From an uncultured Paraglaciecola sp. (GTDB lineage: Bacteria; Pseudomonadota; Gammaproteobacteria; Enterobacterales; Alteromonadaceae), in NCBI RefSeq assembly GCF_913058035.1, contig NZ_CAJXPA010000029.1, positions 1 through 34,560 of the forward strand: a stretch of DNA of 34,560 nt, given 5' to 3'. The notes under the pieces were generated by a model, which was not told the DNA's origin, did no database searches, and was given only the letters and a program-made list of their open reading frames with translations. Shown one piece after another: positions 17,328 to 25,821 of this stretch; positions within the stretch are counted from its first letter, which is position 1, and every line of letters starts with the position of its first letter. The translations under genes and the position numbers were made by a program.

Positions 17328-19004
17328 ATGAATATACAAGCAACATATGATTACATCGTTGTAGGCGCAGGTTCTGCAGGCTGCGTAATAGCTAATCGTT
17401 TAACCGAAGACCCAAACAGCAGTGTATTGTTGATAGAAACCGGGGGTAGTGACAAAAGCATTTTCATTCAAATGCCCACTGCTTTATCCATTCCAATGAA
17501 TACTAAAAAATATGCTTGGCAGTTTGAAAGCCAGCCTGAGCCATATTTGAATGACCGCAAAATGCATTGTCCTCGCGGCAAGGTGCTGGGTGGATCATCC
17601 TCAATCAATGGCATGGTATATGTACGTGGACATGCAAAAGATTTTGATGAGTGGCAACAAAGCGGTGCCACTGATTGGGATTATTCCCATTGCCTACCCT
17701 ATTTTAAAAAAGCCGAAAGTTGGGCATTTAAAGCTAATGATTATCGCGCTAAAGAGGGCCCACTTGGAGTTAACAACGGCAATCAAATGCAGAATCCTTT
17801 GTATCAAGCTTTTATTGATGCAGGAACCGATGCAGGTTACTTAGCCACTGATGATTATAACGGTGAGCAACAAGAAGGGTTTGGCCCTATGCACATGACT
17901 GTCAATAATGGTCGCCGCGCATCAACAGCTAATGCTTATTTACGCCCCGCGATGCAGCGTCCCAACTTAACAGTTATCACTCATGCTGTAGCGCATAAGG
18001 TACTGCTCAAAGACAAAACCGCCGTGGGGTTACGTTTTGCTCATAAAAATGATATTCATGAAATCAAAGTCAATAAAGAGGTGATTCTAAGTGCTGGCTC
18101 TATTGGCTCTCCACACCTACTTCAACTTTCTGGCATTGGCTCTAAAGCAGTGTTGGATAAAGCAGGTATCGAATGTCTGCATGAGTTAAATGGTGTAGGT
18201 GAAAACCTACAAGACCACCTAGAGTTCTATTTTCAATTTAAATGCACCCAACCTATCACTTTAAATGGTGAATTAGACTGGTGGAGTAAACTCAAAATTG
18301 GCGTGCGCTGGATTTTAAATAAAGACGGTTTAGGCTCAACAAATCATTTTGAATCATGCGGGTTCATTCGTTCAAAAGCAGGAATTGAATGGCCAGACTT
18401 GCAGTATCATTTCTTACCAGCAGCGATGCGTTATGATGGCAAAGAAGCCTTTGCTGGACATGGTTTTCAGGTACATATCGGTCATAACAAACCGAAAAGC
18501 CGCGGCAGTGTTAAAATAGTATCTGCTCAACCTGATGTAGCACCGCAGATTAGTTTTAACTATTTGCAACATCAGGATGATATTCAAGGTTTTAGGGACT
18601 GCGTAAGATTGACCCGTGAAATTATCAATCAACCTGCTCTTGATGCTTACCGTGGGGAAGAGATCCAACCAGGTATGCACATTGACAGCGATACAGAAAT
18701 CGATAGTTTTGTCCGTGAATCAGTAGAAAGTGCCTATCACCCAAGCTGTTCATGTAAGATGGGTACAGATGAATTATCTGTGGTTGACCCACAAACAAAA
18801 GTACACGGTATTCAAGGCTTACGTGTCGTGGACTCGTCAATATTTCCAACCATTCCCAATGGAAATTTAAACGGTCCAACTATCATGTTAGCTGAACGTG
18901 CTGCTGATTTGATTAAAGGACATTATTTACCGCCTGAGACAGTCAAGGTGACTGGAGATACGCAATGGCAAGTGCAACAACGAGCGAACAAACCTAAACG
19001 ATAA
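17328..19004 (+). CDS. betA: Choline dehydrogenase (FAD, GMC oxidoreductase)
   Basis: A 558-residue flavoprotein that oxidises choline to betaine aldehyde, membrane-associated and linked to the respiratory chain. The FAD dinucleotide fold is at the N-terminus ([19 protein letters not shown], residues ~9-27). The GMC signature [19 protein letters not shown] is at ~84-102, a second GMC signature ([15 protein letters not shown]) at ~256-270, and the catalytic histidine lies in [12 protein letters not shown], with the second active-site pair region in [11 protein letters not shown] near the C-terminus. Length equals E. coli BetA. AGAGG sits six bases before the ATG. Tandem TAA stop codons end the gene. 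It completes the pathway with betB. Confidence 0.96.
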   Translation: MNIQATYDYIVVGAGSAGCVIANRLTEDPNSSVLLIETGGSDKSIFIQMPTALSIPMNTKKYAWQFESQPEPYLNDRKMHCPRGKVLGGSSSINGMVYVRGHAKDFDEWQQSGATDWDYSHCLPYFKKAESWAFKANDYRAKEGPLGVNNGNQMQNPLYQAFIDAGTDAGYLATDDYNGEQQEGFGPMHMTVNNGRRASTANAYLRPAMQRPNLTVITHAVAHKVLLKDKTAVGLRFAHKNDIHEIKVNKEVILSAGSIGSPHLLQLSGIGSKAVLDKAGIECLHELNGVGENLQDHLEFYFQFKCTQPITLNGELDWWSKLKIGVRWILNKDGLGSTNHFESCGFIRSKAGIEWPDLQYHFLPAAMRYDGKEAFAGHGFQVHIGHNKPKSRGSVKIVSAQPDVAPQISFNYLQHQDDIQGFRDCVRLTREIINQPALDAYRGEEIQPGMHIDSDTEIDSFVRESVESAYHPSCSCKMGTDELSVVDPQTKVHGIQGLRVVDSSIFPTIPNGNLNGPTIMLAERAADLIKGHYLPPETVKVTGDTQWQVQQRANKPKR

Positions 19005-19064
19005 TAAGGGCTAAACTATCACATATTTTTCAGTTGTATTTTTGGTTTTACTGTCGGTTTTATT

Positions 19065-20282
19065 ATGACTATTTGGTTATCAGCAGGCATTTTATTCACA
19101 TTTTTTTGCATCGGCTGCATTTTATTTAAATGGGGAAACATACGCTGTATTGGTGTCACCCCAGTGAGTACCTTTACATTTATCGCCATTTTATTTACAT
19201 CTGGATTAGATGTAGGGCTGATAATGTTTCCCTTAACCGAGTTTGCTGGCTACGCCGACATTGCCACTAATCCAGAGTATGCGTTTACCAATCCCTTAGC
19301 CATCGAATTTGGCTATTGGGCATTTTTGATTTGGGGCTTCTATTTCCTGACTTGTTTTTACTTTTGCATTATTGAGCCTAAAGTTCAGTTTTTTGCTATC
19401 CCTATTATCAGGTTTAGTAATAATTTTGTCATAATAGGTACCTGTGCTTTTACTGCTTATTTATTGTTAAGTAATTTACCTTGGTATATACCTCAACTCG
19501 CCAATGAAGGTGCGCTCACCGCCAGTCTTTATTTGATCGTGTTGCTAGTGATAACCACAGCAGTGTATTCAAGTACTGACATACGTTATGTTCGATTACT
19601 CAGTCTAGGCAGCACTTGGCTGTTCTTTGCTTTGATTGGCTTAACATGGGCAGGAGCATTATTGACAAGCGAAGGAAATACCGGTGAGTTTTTGCAAACC
19701 TTTAGTTTATTGAACGGGTACTTTGCAAACATCCATCAGTTTGTGTTGCCGCTTAACGACTATCACGAATTCTATCTATATTGGTGGTTTGCTTGGAGCA
19801 TCATGATCGGCCAGTTTACCGCAAGGTTTGTAGGAGGCATGCGCACCTACCAAGTATTTTTAGCCATGTTGATATTCCCATCTATACCAATTGCAATATG
19901 GTTTGTAGGGTTATATTACTACCACCTTAATGAGTTAAATATTTCGGATTGGCTCAATGGGTTAATGGTGGCAGTGGGCATACTATTTGTGGTCAATTCA
20001 TTAGATTCATTGATACGCTTATACACCGATAATTTAAATTTGACGATCAAAAGTGTTGGTAAGATACCTTATTTTGCTGGCAACCTTCTAGTATTGTCCG
20101 GCTTGACGTTATTGTTCACTTTAGATTTTTTACAAATTCAGTGGGTAGGTGCCGTAGTGATTGGTTTAATGTTCAGTTGTTTACTGTTTATTTTATTGAC
20201 CCGTTTAAAGATAGTTAACGAAATTAGCGGTAGTCCAGAGCAAAACATCTTGAATTTTTCTGAAATGGAACAGCAAAAGTAG
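19065..20282 (+). CDS. Short, divergent BCCT-family transporter, probably for choline
   Basis: A 405-residue membrane protein with about 10-11 hydrophobic helices. Two segments match the BCCT (betaine/choline/carnitine) family: FIAILFTSGLDVGLIMFPLT, equivalent to the unwound substrate-site helix (GxGxG in BetP, here GLDVG), and HEFYLYWWFAWSIMIGQFT followed by ARFVGGMRTYQVF, equivalent to the aromatic TM8 region. Typical members have 500-680 residues, so this one lacks an N-terminal helix or two and the long C-terminal regulatory tail. It starts 60 bases after betA and lies in the same direction, so it most likely imports the choline used by BetAB. The ribosome binding site is poor, raising the possibility of translational coupling or a wrong start. 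Confidence 0.78.
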   Translation: MTIWLSAGILFTFFCIGCILFKWGNIRCIGVTPVSTFTFIAILFTSGLDVGLIMFPLTEFAGYADIATNPEYAFTNPLAIEFGYWAFLIWGFYFLTCFYFCIIEPKVQFFAIPIIRFSNNFVIIGTCAFTAYLLLSNLPWYIPQLANEGALTASLYLIVLLVITTAVYSSTDIRYVRLLSLGSTWLFFALIGLTWAGALLTSEGNTGEFLQTFSLLNGYFANIHQFVLPLNDYHEFYLYWWFAWSIMIGQFTARFVGGMRTYQVFLAMLIFPSIPIAIWFVGLYYYHLNELNISDWLNGLMVAVGILFVVNSLDSLIRLYTDNLNLTIKSVGKIPYFAGNLLVLSGLTLLFTLDFLQIQWVGAVVIGLMFSCLLFILLTRLKIVNEISGSPEQNILNFSEMEQQK

Positions 20283-20309
20283 ATCGAACACGCGCTGTTT
20301 AAAACTGTA

Positions 20310-20344
20310 TGAGTGCCATATATTAAATAAAACTATGGCACTCA
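20310..20344 (+). terminator. Possible transcription terminator after the bet operon
   Basis: TGAGTGCCATA (20310-20320) pairs with TATGGCACTCA (20334-20344) around a 13-base AT-rich loop, starting 28 bases after the transporter stop codon. An 11-bp perfect stem in this position fits a terminator, although the T-run that usually follows is weak. Confidence 0.55.
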
Positions 20345-20999
20345 ATATGTTCGAAAAAATCGTAGTATCCCGGTAAGCAATACTTAAAAATCTATTTCCA
20401 GTCATCGCCTGTCACACATCAACTTAGATACAAGATAAAAAATCAAAGCGTTTTGCCCCTGGAAAAAGTGAGAACATTGATAGAAACAAAGGGAAAAATA
20501 GTGATTTAGACAAAAGACCTCTTATTATTCCATGTCATCCATTTGTTCTGTTCTGTTTCCCTCATCCAAAATCCTTTGCAGGTCATTCTTCAACAAATTC
20601 AAACCCTCTAAACATCACAAGCGGTAAAAAACATTCAATATAAGTTTAAAAAAGCTATAGATTGGAACGTTTAAGATGATCCCAGCACATAGTATTGCTG
20701 ATAAGGTATTTTTTGGTTCAAGACGAAGTTAAACATTAAAAACTGAGCCAAACATATAAGACAAAATTATTTTCAGCTTTTCAGGGGGTGTTATTCTTAT
20801 AGCAGAAAAACAGATAGAGAAGACATAAGCACATCTAAACCAGATGGATAATCATGCTAGATTGGGCATAATATTTTAATGTTTGTTTTATCAATTCGAT
20901 GATTCACTCAACAATTGATACATGATAACGCCTAGTTGTTCGGACAGGTTTTTGTCGACACGTTAAGATGTGAAGATCTAATGCAGTAACCTTCAATAA
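20345..20999. other. Intergenic DNA, nothing recognised
   Basis: AT-rich sequence between the bet operon and the decayed zinc-receptor region. I found no credible gene start, RNA gene or repeat. It may contain further decayed coding sequence too altered to identify. Confidence 0.4.
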
Positions 21000-21555
21000 A
21001 AGGCATTAATATGACAACCGCATTATCTAATTGCTACTGTTGGCAACAATCGGGTGCAGCATGTTTTAATGCTTCAAAAAGCATCGCATTTGTTACTGGA
21101 TCAATGTTCATAAGAAATGTTCATAATAAATGTTTAGCCAGTTTCACATGAGCTTGCCACCCCAATAAAAGCATCAGAATTACAATACCCATAAAGGCTA
21201 CCTATTCGCATGTCATCCCGTGCCTCAATATTTTCTATATTTATAGCATCAAAGCTACCATCGTGTTCATGAGCCATCAAAACGCTATCGCCACAGTCAG
21301 ATACTACGAAGTCATGATTTTGCGGGCTCCATGTAAATTAGGACAAGCAACATCTAACACCTGTTCCAACTCAAATTCATCACCATGCATATGATAGATC
21401 CCCACTTAGTCAGGTAAAATCGTATTGCCTGAGGTGCTTTCTGCGTCGTCTCTACAAATGCTTGCAAGCAAATATTCACCTCTCGGTTCAGCCACGCCAT
21501 GTATGTTGACCGTATATGTTAAGCTAGTAGGGTTGCATTCTCCTTGGGTTGCATG
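21000..21555 (-). pseudogene. Remnant of an AztD-like zinc metallochaperone (beta-propeller)
   Basis: Reading the minus strand gives HGVAEPRGEYLLASICRDD, then (after an in-frame stop) YHMHGDEFELEQVLDVACPN-LHG and, after a frameshift near 21320, NHDFVVSDCGDSVLMAHEHDG. The pattern of HGVA..P.GE.LL, ACPxLHG and the later C-G-DxVL is that of AztD, a periplasmic beta-propeller that hands zinc to ABC importers. Only the C-terminal part remains. Its N-terminal part is missing because the frame runs directly into the plug of a TonB receptor (next entry). At least one stop and one frameshift are present. The family call is from memory of the motif pattern. Confidence 0.6.
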
Positions 21556-22248
21556 ACTGGTGGGCACCCAGCCATCGACAACATTAACCACACCGCCAAT
21601 AGAACCGCTGCCATAAAACAAAGTCGCGGAGCCATACAGCACTTTAATTTGAGTCGCGGTTGAAGCCTCACTAGCAAGTGCATGGTCTGGCCCCACCCGT
21701 GAAACATCACTCACATCTAAACCGTTTTGAGGGATCAAAATATGCGGCCCACTTAGATCACCGGCGTACTGGCCACTTTTGCATGAAAATTAGTGTACAA
21801 ATCTACCCATTTTTCAAGGGTATCGCATAATGTCCCGTTCTGCTGGCGGCGCAGAGCCTCAGTAACAACCACGCTGACTGTTATCGGCGATTCCATTGAA
21901 GACATGTGTAATGGAGTCGATACGATATCAATCACCTCAATAGGTGAGCGTTTTAGAATGAATGTCAGGTTGCTCAAATCTGTTTCAGACACGTTTAAAT
22001 CTTTATGTAAATGCTCAAAACCTGAGGCACTAATGTGCACCTCAGTATTACCCATATTAGAATCAGAAAAAGCAAAACAGCCACTACTATCAGTGCGTGT
22101 TTGCATACCTAAAATCAACAATTTGCACCGTGGCATTTGATATGGGTTTGCCGTCTTCTCTGGTAACTATCCCTTCTAAAGACTTGGCTATTGCAGCGCT
22201 TGATAATCCAGTACACACCAGCACGGCAAGTTTGGCTAATTTTCTCAT
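21556..22248 (-). pseudogene. Decayed TonB-dependent zinc receptor (ZnuD-like), N-terminal part only
   Basis: Starting from the minus-strand ATG at 22248, a good signal peptide (RKLAKLAVLVCTGLSSAAIA) is followed by a carboxypeptidase-like beta domain (GIVTREDGKPIS, then DSSGCFAFSDSNMG), a TonB-box-like IEVIDIVSTP, and a plug (LRRQQNGTLCDTLE, NFHAKVASTPVI, LSGPHILIPQNGLDVSDVSR, LFYGSGSIGGVVNVVDG). The gene is broken by a frameshift near 22110, a small deletion with a stop near 21760, and complete loss of the barrel where it joins the AztD-like fragment. The plug pattern resembles zinc-uptake receptors such as ZnuD. It is divergent from the zinc operon and would have shared its Zur box. Confidence 0.78.
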
Positions 22249-22294
22249 TTATACCCTCAATTATTTTTGTGCTAAACACTTTTCAATTTTAATT

Positions 22295-22317
22295 GTTATG
22301 TTATATTGTAACAATTA
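22295..22317. promoter_or_regulatory. Zur box between the decayed receptor and the zinc operon
   Basis: The core TGTTATATTGTAACA (22299-22313) lies in a 23-base dyad that agrees closely with the gammaproteobacterial Zur consensus (ATGTTATAnTATAACAT). It is 56 bases upstream of the DUF2796 gene and about 47 bases upstream of the decayed receptor start, so zinc-bound Zur would have repressed both directions. Confidence 0.85.
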
Positions 22318-22372
22318 CTTAGGTGGATATTAAAAAATATCTAAATGAAGCACAAAACGCTGAGAGGAAATT

Positions 22373-22930
22373 ATGTTTAGACGAGGTTTGCTAATGGCTT
22401 TTTTGTGTCTTAGTTGTCAAGCCGTTGTGGCACAAAAACATGTGCATGGAGACGGACAGTTGTTGATTGCGCAAGATCAGCAACAGTGGCAGTTTCAATT
22501 TATTTTACCCGCAGCTGATTTACTTGGATTTGAGTATGTTCCCGAGTCGGCAGAGCAAAAGGAAAAATTAAAAAGCATTGTGAGCAAGATTGAAAATGTA
22601 GAAGAAATGATAAGGTTGCCGAGATACTGCACGCTGGTATCGATGTCGCACTCCTTGTTCAATTTAAATCCCCAAAGTCTTGAGAGTACTCATTCACATG
22701 CCAACAAACATGCAATAACTGCTCATGTTGAACAAGGTCATTTGCGCGAGCACTTAGACATAAAAATCACCTATATCTTTAAGTGCAAGAATACCCCTGA
22801 CTCTGCTGTGGCTACTGTAATGGAATGGGCAAGCTCCTTACACGTACTCAATGCACAATGGATAACTAACGAGCAACAAGGCGCTGTAAAGCTAAAATCA
22901 TCATCAGCTGTTATAAGATTTGGACAATGA
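22373..22930 (+). CDS. zrgA: DUF2796 periplasmic zinc-binding protein, ZrgA-like
   Basis: A 185-residue secreted protein with a signal peptide (residues 1-20, cleaved after VVA). The mature N-terminus starts with the DUF2796 hallmark KHVHGDGQLLIAQD, then FILPAADLLGFEYVPES. A histidine-rich loop (ESTHSHANKHAITAH) around residue 105-118 is a likely zinc site, with HxH also at 23-25. DUF2796 proteins such as ZrgA of Vibrio cholerae belong to zinc-uptake systems. The Zur box is directly upstream. The start has AGAGGA about six bases before it. Its stop overlaps the start of the Zur-like gene (ATGA), so the two are translationally coupled. Confidence 0.85.
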   Translation: MFRRGLLMAFLCLSCQAVVAQKHVHGDGQLLIAQDQQQWQFQFILPAADLLGFEYVPESAEQKEKLKSIVSKIENVEEMIRLPRYCTLVSMSHSLFNLNPQSLESTHSHANKHAITAHVEQGHLREHLDIKITYIFKCKNTPDSAVATVMEWASSLHVLNAQWITNEQQGAVKLKSSSAVIRFGQ

Positions 22931-23430
22931 ACCAGGCTCATGTCGACCAGACTAAGGTAGCGGTACAAGAACGCTGTGAAACAAACCGCGTCCGTTTAAC
23001 TAACAAGCATAAACAAGTGCTCAACGTTTTACTTGTCGCCAATCAGGCGCTTTCAGACTCCGAGTTAACAAAAATCTGCAATGAGCGCTTTGAGGGCGAG
23101 ATAACCAGAACCTCAATATATTTTATTTTAAAATTCTTAAACGAGCTACACATTGCCTACCGATTTGACACCATTAACAGAAATATTAATAAAAATATTA
23201 ACAGAAATATTATCAGAAATATTGTTTGCAAACATACTAACCAGCTAAGCGAAGGTCGCTCTCTTATATTTGTGATATGTGTGCAATGTAACGGCTTGAA
23301 CGAGCTATTTGTTTTCTGTGTGATTATGAAGGACATGTGCTCGCTAGCTAATACCTCCCACTTTGAGGTTATTGACTCTAAAATTGAACTAAAAGGAGTC
23401 TATAACAACGCGAATACACTTCAAGCCTGA
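22927..23430 (+). CDS. zur: Fur-family regulator, Zur-like, with missing metal ligands and a repeat insertion
   Basis: A 167-residue Fur-superfamily protein. Residues ~20-80 form the winged helix (ALSDSELTKICNERF, then RTSIYFILKFLNELHIAYRF). Compared with E. coli Zur, C101 and the first CxxC (C118, C121 in FVICVQC) are kept. However, the histidine of HKVESTN is replaced by Y79, the later THTS histidine is not seen, and the second CxxC (GxCxxC near the C-terminus) reads GVYNNA (Y159, A162). Residues 83-98 are four IN(R/K)N-type units coded by a 12-nt repeat, lengthening the hinge between domains. It overlaps zrgA by four bases. It may have altered zinc sensing or be decaying. The Zur call rests on position within the zinc island as much as on sequence. 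Confidence 0.75.
   Translation: MNQAHVDQTKVAVQERCETNRVRLTNKHKQVLNVLLVANQALSDSELTKICNERFEGEITRTSIYFILKFLNELHIAYRFDTINRNINKNINRNIIRNIVCKHTNQLSEGRSLIFVICVQCNGLNELFVFCVIMKDMCSLANTSHFEVIDSKIELKGVYNNANTLQA
23173..23220 (+). repeat. 12-nt repeat (four units) inside the zur-like gene
   Basis: Four 12-base units run in frame: ATTAACAGAAAT, ATTAATAAAAAT, ATTAACAGAAAT and ATTATCAGAAAT. They encode INRN-like blocks in the linker between the DNA-binding and dimerisation domains. Being a multiple of three, the repeat can expand or shrink without breaking the frame. Confidence 0.9.
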
Positions 23431-23448
23431 TGGCTAGAGGAGAACATT

Positions 23449-23857
23449 ATGAAAAAGCTATTAAACGCTAGCGAAAAAACCGCGATTGCATCGTCGTTCG
23501 TGTGCGTATTGCATTGTATGGCGCTACCACTAATTTTAATTGTTCTACCATCAGTATCTGGCCTACTTGTCTTTAGTGATGAACGTTTTCACCTGTGGTT
23601 AGTGATTGCCGTTGCTCCTATTAGCATATTTGCGATTACAACGGACTACTTTCACCGCCGCCGCACAAGTGTTTTTTATCAGCGCTATTGGCATGCTGAT
23701 ACCGTTGAGTGCCGCTATATTTGGACACGACACGTTAGATGAAAAGGGCGAAGTTATAGTGCCGCTTATTGGCTCGGTACTAATCGCGTTTGGACATATA
23801 AGTAATTTTCGATTAAGACGAGCTACAGCATACGAAAGTTCAATCGAGCTGAACTAA
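23449..23857 (+). pseudogene. MerC-domain membrane protein, interrupted by a frameshift
   Basis: Two overlapping frames together make one MerC-like protein. Frame one (from the ATG at 23449, with AGAGGAG upstream) gives SSFVCVLHCMALPLILIVLP and reaches TTDYFHRRRTSVF. The rest (FISAIGMLIPLSAAIFGHDT, then VPLIGSVLIAFGHISNFRLR) is in the +1 frame and ends at 23857. The switch falls in the run of six T at about 23670-23676; five T would restore one frame of ~136 residues, the normal size. MerC proteins are small four-helix membrane proteins, and Zur-regulated versions are known near COG0523 genes. It is either a real mutation or a homopolymer sequencing error. Confidence 0.8.
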
Positions 23858-23889
23858 TAAAATAATACAAATAAACAATAGAGAATACG

Positions 23890-25116
23890 ATGAATACACA
23901 GACTCTTTTAAACAATGCAACCAAGCCCAAGCTTCCCGTTACCGTTCTTTCAGGGTTTTTAGGAGCAGGTAAAACAACCGTACTAAGTCATGTGCTGAAC
24001 AATAGGCAAGGCATAAAAGTCGCGGTAATTGTGAATGATATGAGCGACATTAATATTGACGCTGCGATGATAAAAAACGATGTCTCTCTTAATCATAGCC
24101 AAGAAAAGCTCGTGGAAATGAGTAATGGATGCATTTGTTGCACGTTGCGTGAAGACCTGCTGCTTGAAGTAGGTCGATTGGCGAATGAAGGCACGTTTGA
24201 CTACTTATTAATCGAATCAACGGGGATATCTGAGCCCCTGCCTGTGGCAGAAACATTTACCTTTGCCGATGAAGACGGAGTCTCACTAGGAGATATTGCC
24301 AAACTCGACACTATGGTCACAGTGGTTGATGCGGTAAATTTTATAAAGGACTATGACGAGGCAAAATATTTAGCTGAAACCGGTGAGTCCTTAGGCGAAG
24401 AAGACGAGCGTACAGTAGCAGATTTACTGATCGATCAAGTGGAATTCGCAGATGTCATACTGATAAGCAAAACTGATTTGATTGACAATGATGCTCTAAA
24501 AAGACTCGAAGCGATTTTAAAGAGCCTAAACACTACGGCTAAAATTATCCCTATTAGTAAAGGTCAAATCGCTATTGAAGAAGTAATGGGTACGCAACTC
24601 TTTAACTTTGACAAAGCGCAACAAGCGCCGGGCTGGCTCAAAGAGATGCGAGGTGAACATATACCAGAGTCAGAAGAATATGGCATTGGCAGTTTTTCGT
24701 ATTCAGCACGCCGTCCTTTTTACCCCGAAAAAATCTATCAGTTTTTTCACAACAGCAGCGATTTTGGAAAGTTGTTACGTTCCAAGGGATACTTCTGGTT
24801 AGCCAGTCGCCCGCAATGTGCAGGACATTGGAATCAAGCTGGTGGTATTGCTCACTACGGATACGGAGGGATGTTTTGGATGGCCGTTCCCAAGTCGCAG
24901 TGGCCAACAGAGCTAGACGATCTTAAGTCGATTGAAGAACAGTGGGTTGAGCCCTTTGGTGATATGCGTCAAGAATTAGTATTTATTGGTCAAAATCTGG
25001 ATAAAGCGGCAATAACAGTCGCGTTGGACGCTTGCTTATTAAACGATGAAGACTTATGCCGAGGTCAAGCATACTGGAGTTCTTTAAGCGACCCATTCCC
25101 AAGGTGGGAGCAATAG
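23890..25116 (+). CDS. COG0523 (CobW/ZigA-type) zinc-metallochaperone GTPase
   Basis: A 408-residue G3E GTPase, cytoplasmic. The Walker A motif is GFLGAGKTT (22-30). The family's metal-binding CxCC is at 81-84 (SNGCICCTLRED). The switch region ESTGISEPLPV follows near 107, and the base-specificity motif is ISKTD (usually NKxD). The C-terminal CobW domain (~270-400) includes LLRSKGYFWLASRP and AGHWNQAGG. In zinc-limited bacteria such proteins (ZigA, YeiR, YciC types) deliver zinc to client enzymes. Its place between merC and DUF1826 in a Zur-box operon supports a zinc role and not the cobalamin role that the CobW name suggests. The next gene starts one base after its stop. Confidence 0.92.
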   Translation: MNTQTLLNNATKPKLPVTVLSGFLGAGKTTVLSHVLNNRQGIKVAVIVNDMSDINIDAAMIKNDVSLNHSQEKLVEMSNGCICCTLREDLLLEVGRLANEGTFDYLLIESTGISEPLPVAETFTFADEDGVSLGDIAKLDTMVTVVDAVNFIKDYDEAKYLAETGESLGEEDERTVADLLIDQVEFADVILISKTDLIDNDALKRLEAILKSLNTTAKIIPISKGQIAIEEVMGTQLFNFDKAQQAPGWLKEMRGEHIPESEEYGIGSFSYSARRPFYPEKIYQFFHNSSDFGKLLRSKGYFWLASRPQCAGHWNQAGGIAHYGYGGMFWMAVPKSQWPTELDDLKSIEEQWVEPFGDMRQELVFIGQNLDKAAITVALDACLLNDEDLCRGQAYWSSLSDPFPRWEQ

Positions 25117-25117
25117 T

Positions 25118-25795
25118 ATGGGCGCAATGAGAGAGTCAACAGATAGCGATATCGTAATAGAGAAAACCCGCTTTGCTAGTGAGACAGACGATCCGCAAGT
25201 GCTGACAGATATCTATAATGAACAATGCAACATTGCGATATGGCGTCGGCGTTTACCGACTGAATTTTTACAACAGGTGGCGCAAGATATCAGTAGCGAT
25301 CCTATGCTCAACAAGACGGTGCAAGTCAGAGCAGATAATATTGAAAACGACATTGCTACTATTGCTGCAGACAGGGTTTATGGCGAACAACTGCGTTTAT
25401 ACATACACGATATTGTCGATATGTTTTGCATATTATTCGATACCAACAAAGTGGGGCTAAGGCTTTCCGTCCTCGACAAAGCGATGTGCCCGCGCTTTCA
25501 TTTTGATCGGGTGCCATGTCGTTTGGTGACCACATTTAGCGGTATCGGCACGCAATGGTTGCCGAATAACAAAATAAACATGAACAAATTAGGACACGGT
25601 AGTGGCGGTAAATCAGATGAAGAATCGGGGCTAATTGCTACAGAAGCTGACATTCAAAGTCTCGCTTGCGGTGATGTAGCCTTGTTAAAAGGCGATACTT
25701 GGGAAGGCAATGAAGGCAGTGCTTTAGTTCATCGCTCTCCCCCGCTGAAAACAGACGAGTACAGATTATTAATGACTGTCGACTTTGTCGCTTAA
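25118..25795 (+). CDS. DUF1826 family protein
   Basis: A 225-residue soluble protein with the DUF1826 pattern: CNIAIWRRRLP near 35, a histidine/cysteine patch CPRFHFDRVPCRLVTTFSG (~125-143) and the C-terminal GDVALLKGDTW then VHRSPP. The HxD-like HFD, a downstream H (VHRS) and R in the C-terminal DEYRLLMT give a cupin/dioxygenase-like look, but no enzymatic role is established that I know of. DUF1826 genes regularly follow COG0523 genes in Zur regulons, as here, with GGGAG before the ATG. It is the last gene of this operon and runs towards the DUF3299 gene on the other strand, 26 bases away. Confidence 0.85.
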   Translation: MGAMRESTDSDIVIEKTRFASETDDPQVLTDIYNEQCNIAIWRRRLPTEFLQQVAQDISSDPMLNKTVQVRADNIENDIATIAADRVYGEQLRLYIHDIVDMFCILFDTNKVGLRLSVLDKAMCPRFHFDRVPCRLVTTFSGIGTQWLPNNKINMNKLGHGSGGKSDEESGLIATEADIQSLACGDVALLKGDTWEGNEGSALVHRSPPLKTDEYRLLMTVDFVA

Positions 25796-25821
25796 AGATT
25801 ATATGGGTCTTTTTAAAAAAT

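Noticed and set aside
23660-23685. Programmed ribosomal frameshifting in merC
   Set aside because: The change needed is +1 (or -2) and no slippery heptamer for -1 shifting or stimulatory structure is evident; mutation or sequencing error is simpler.
23890-25116. Cobalamin-biosynthesis role for the CobW-like GTPase
   Set aside because: Zur box, ZrgA-like, MerC and DUF1826 neighbours place it in zinc homeostasis; no cobalamin synthesis genes are near.
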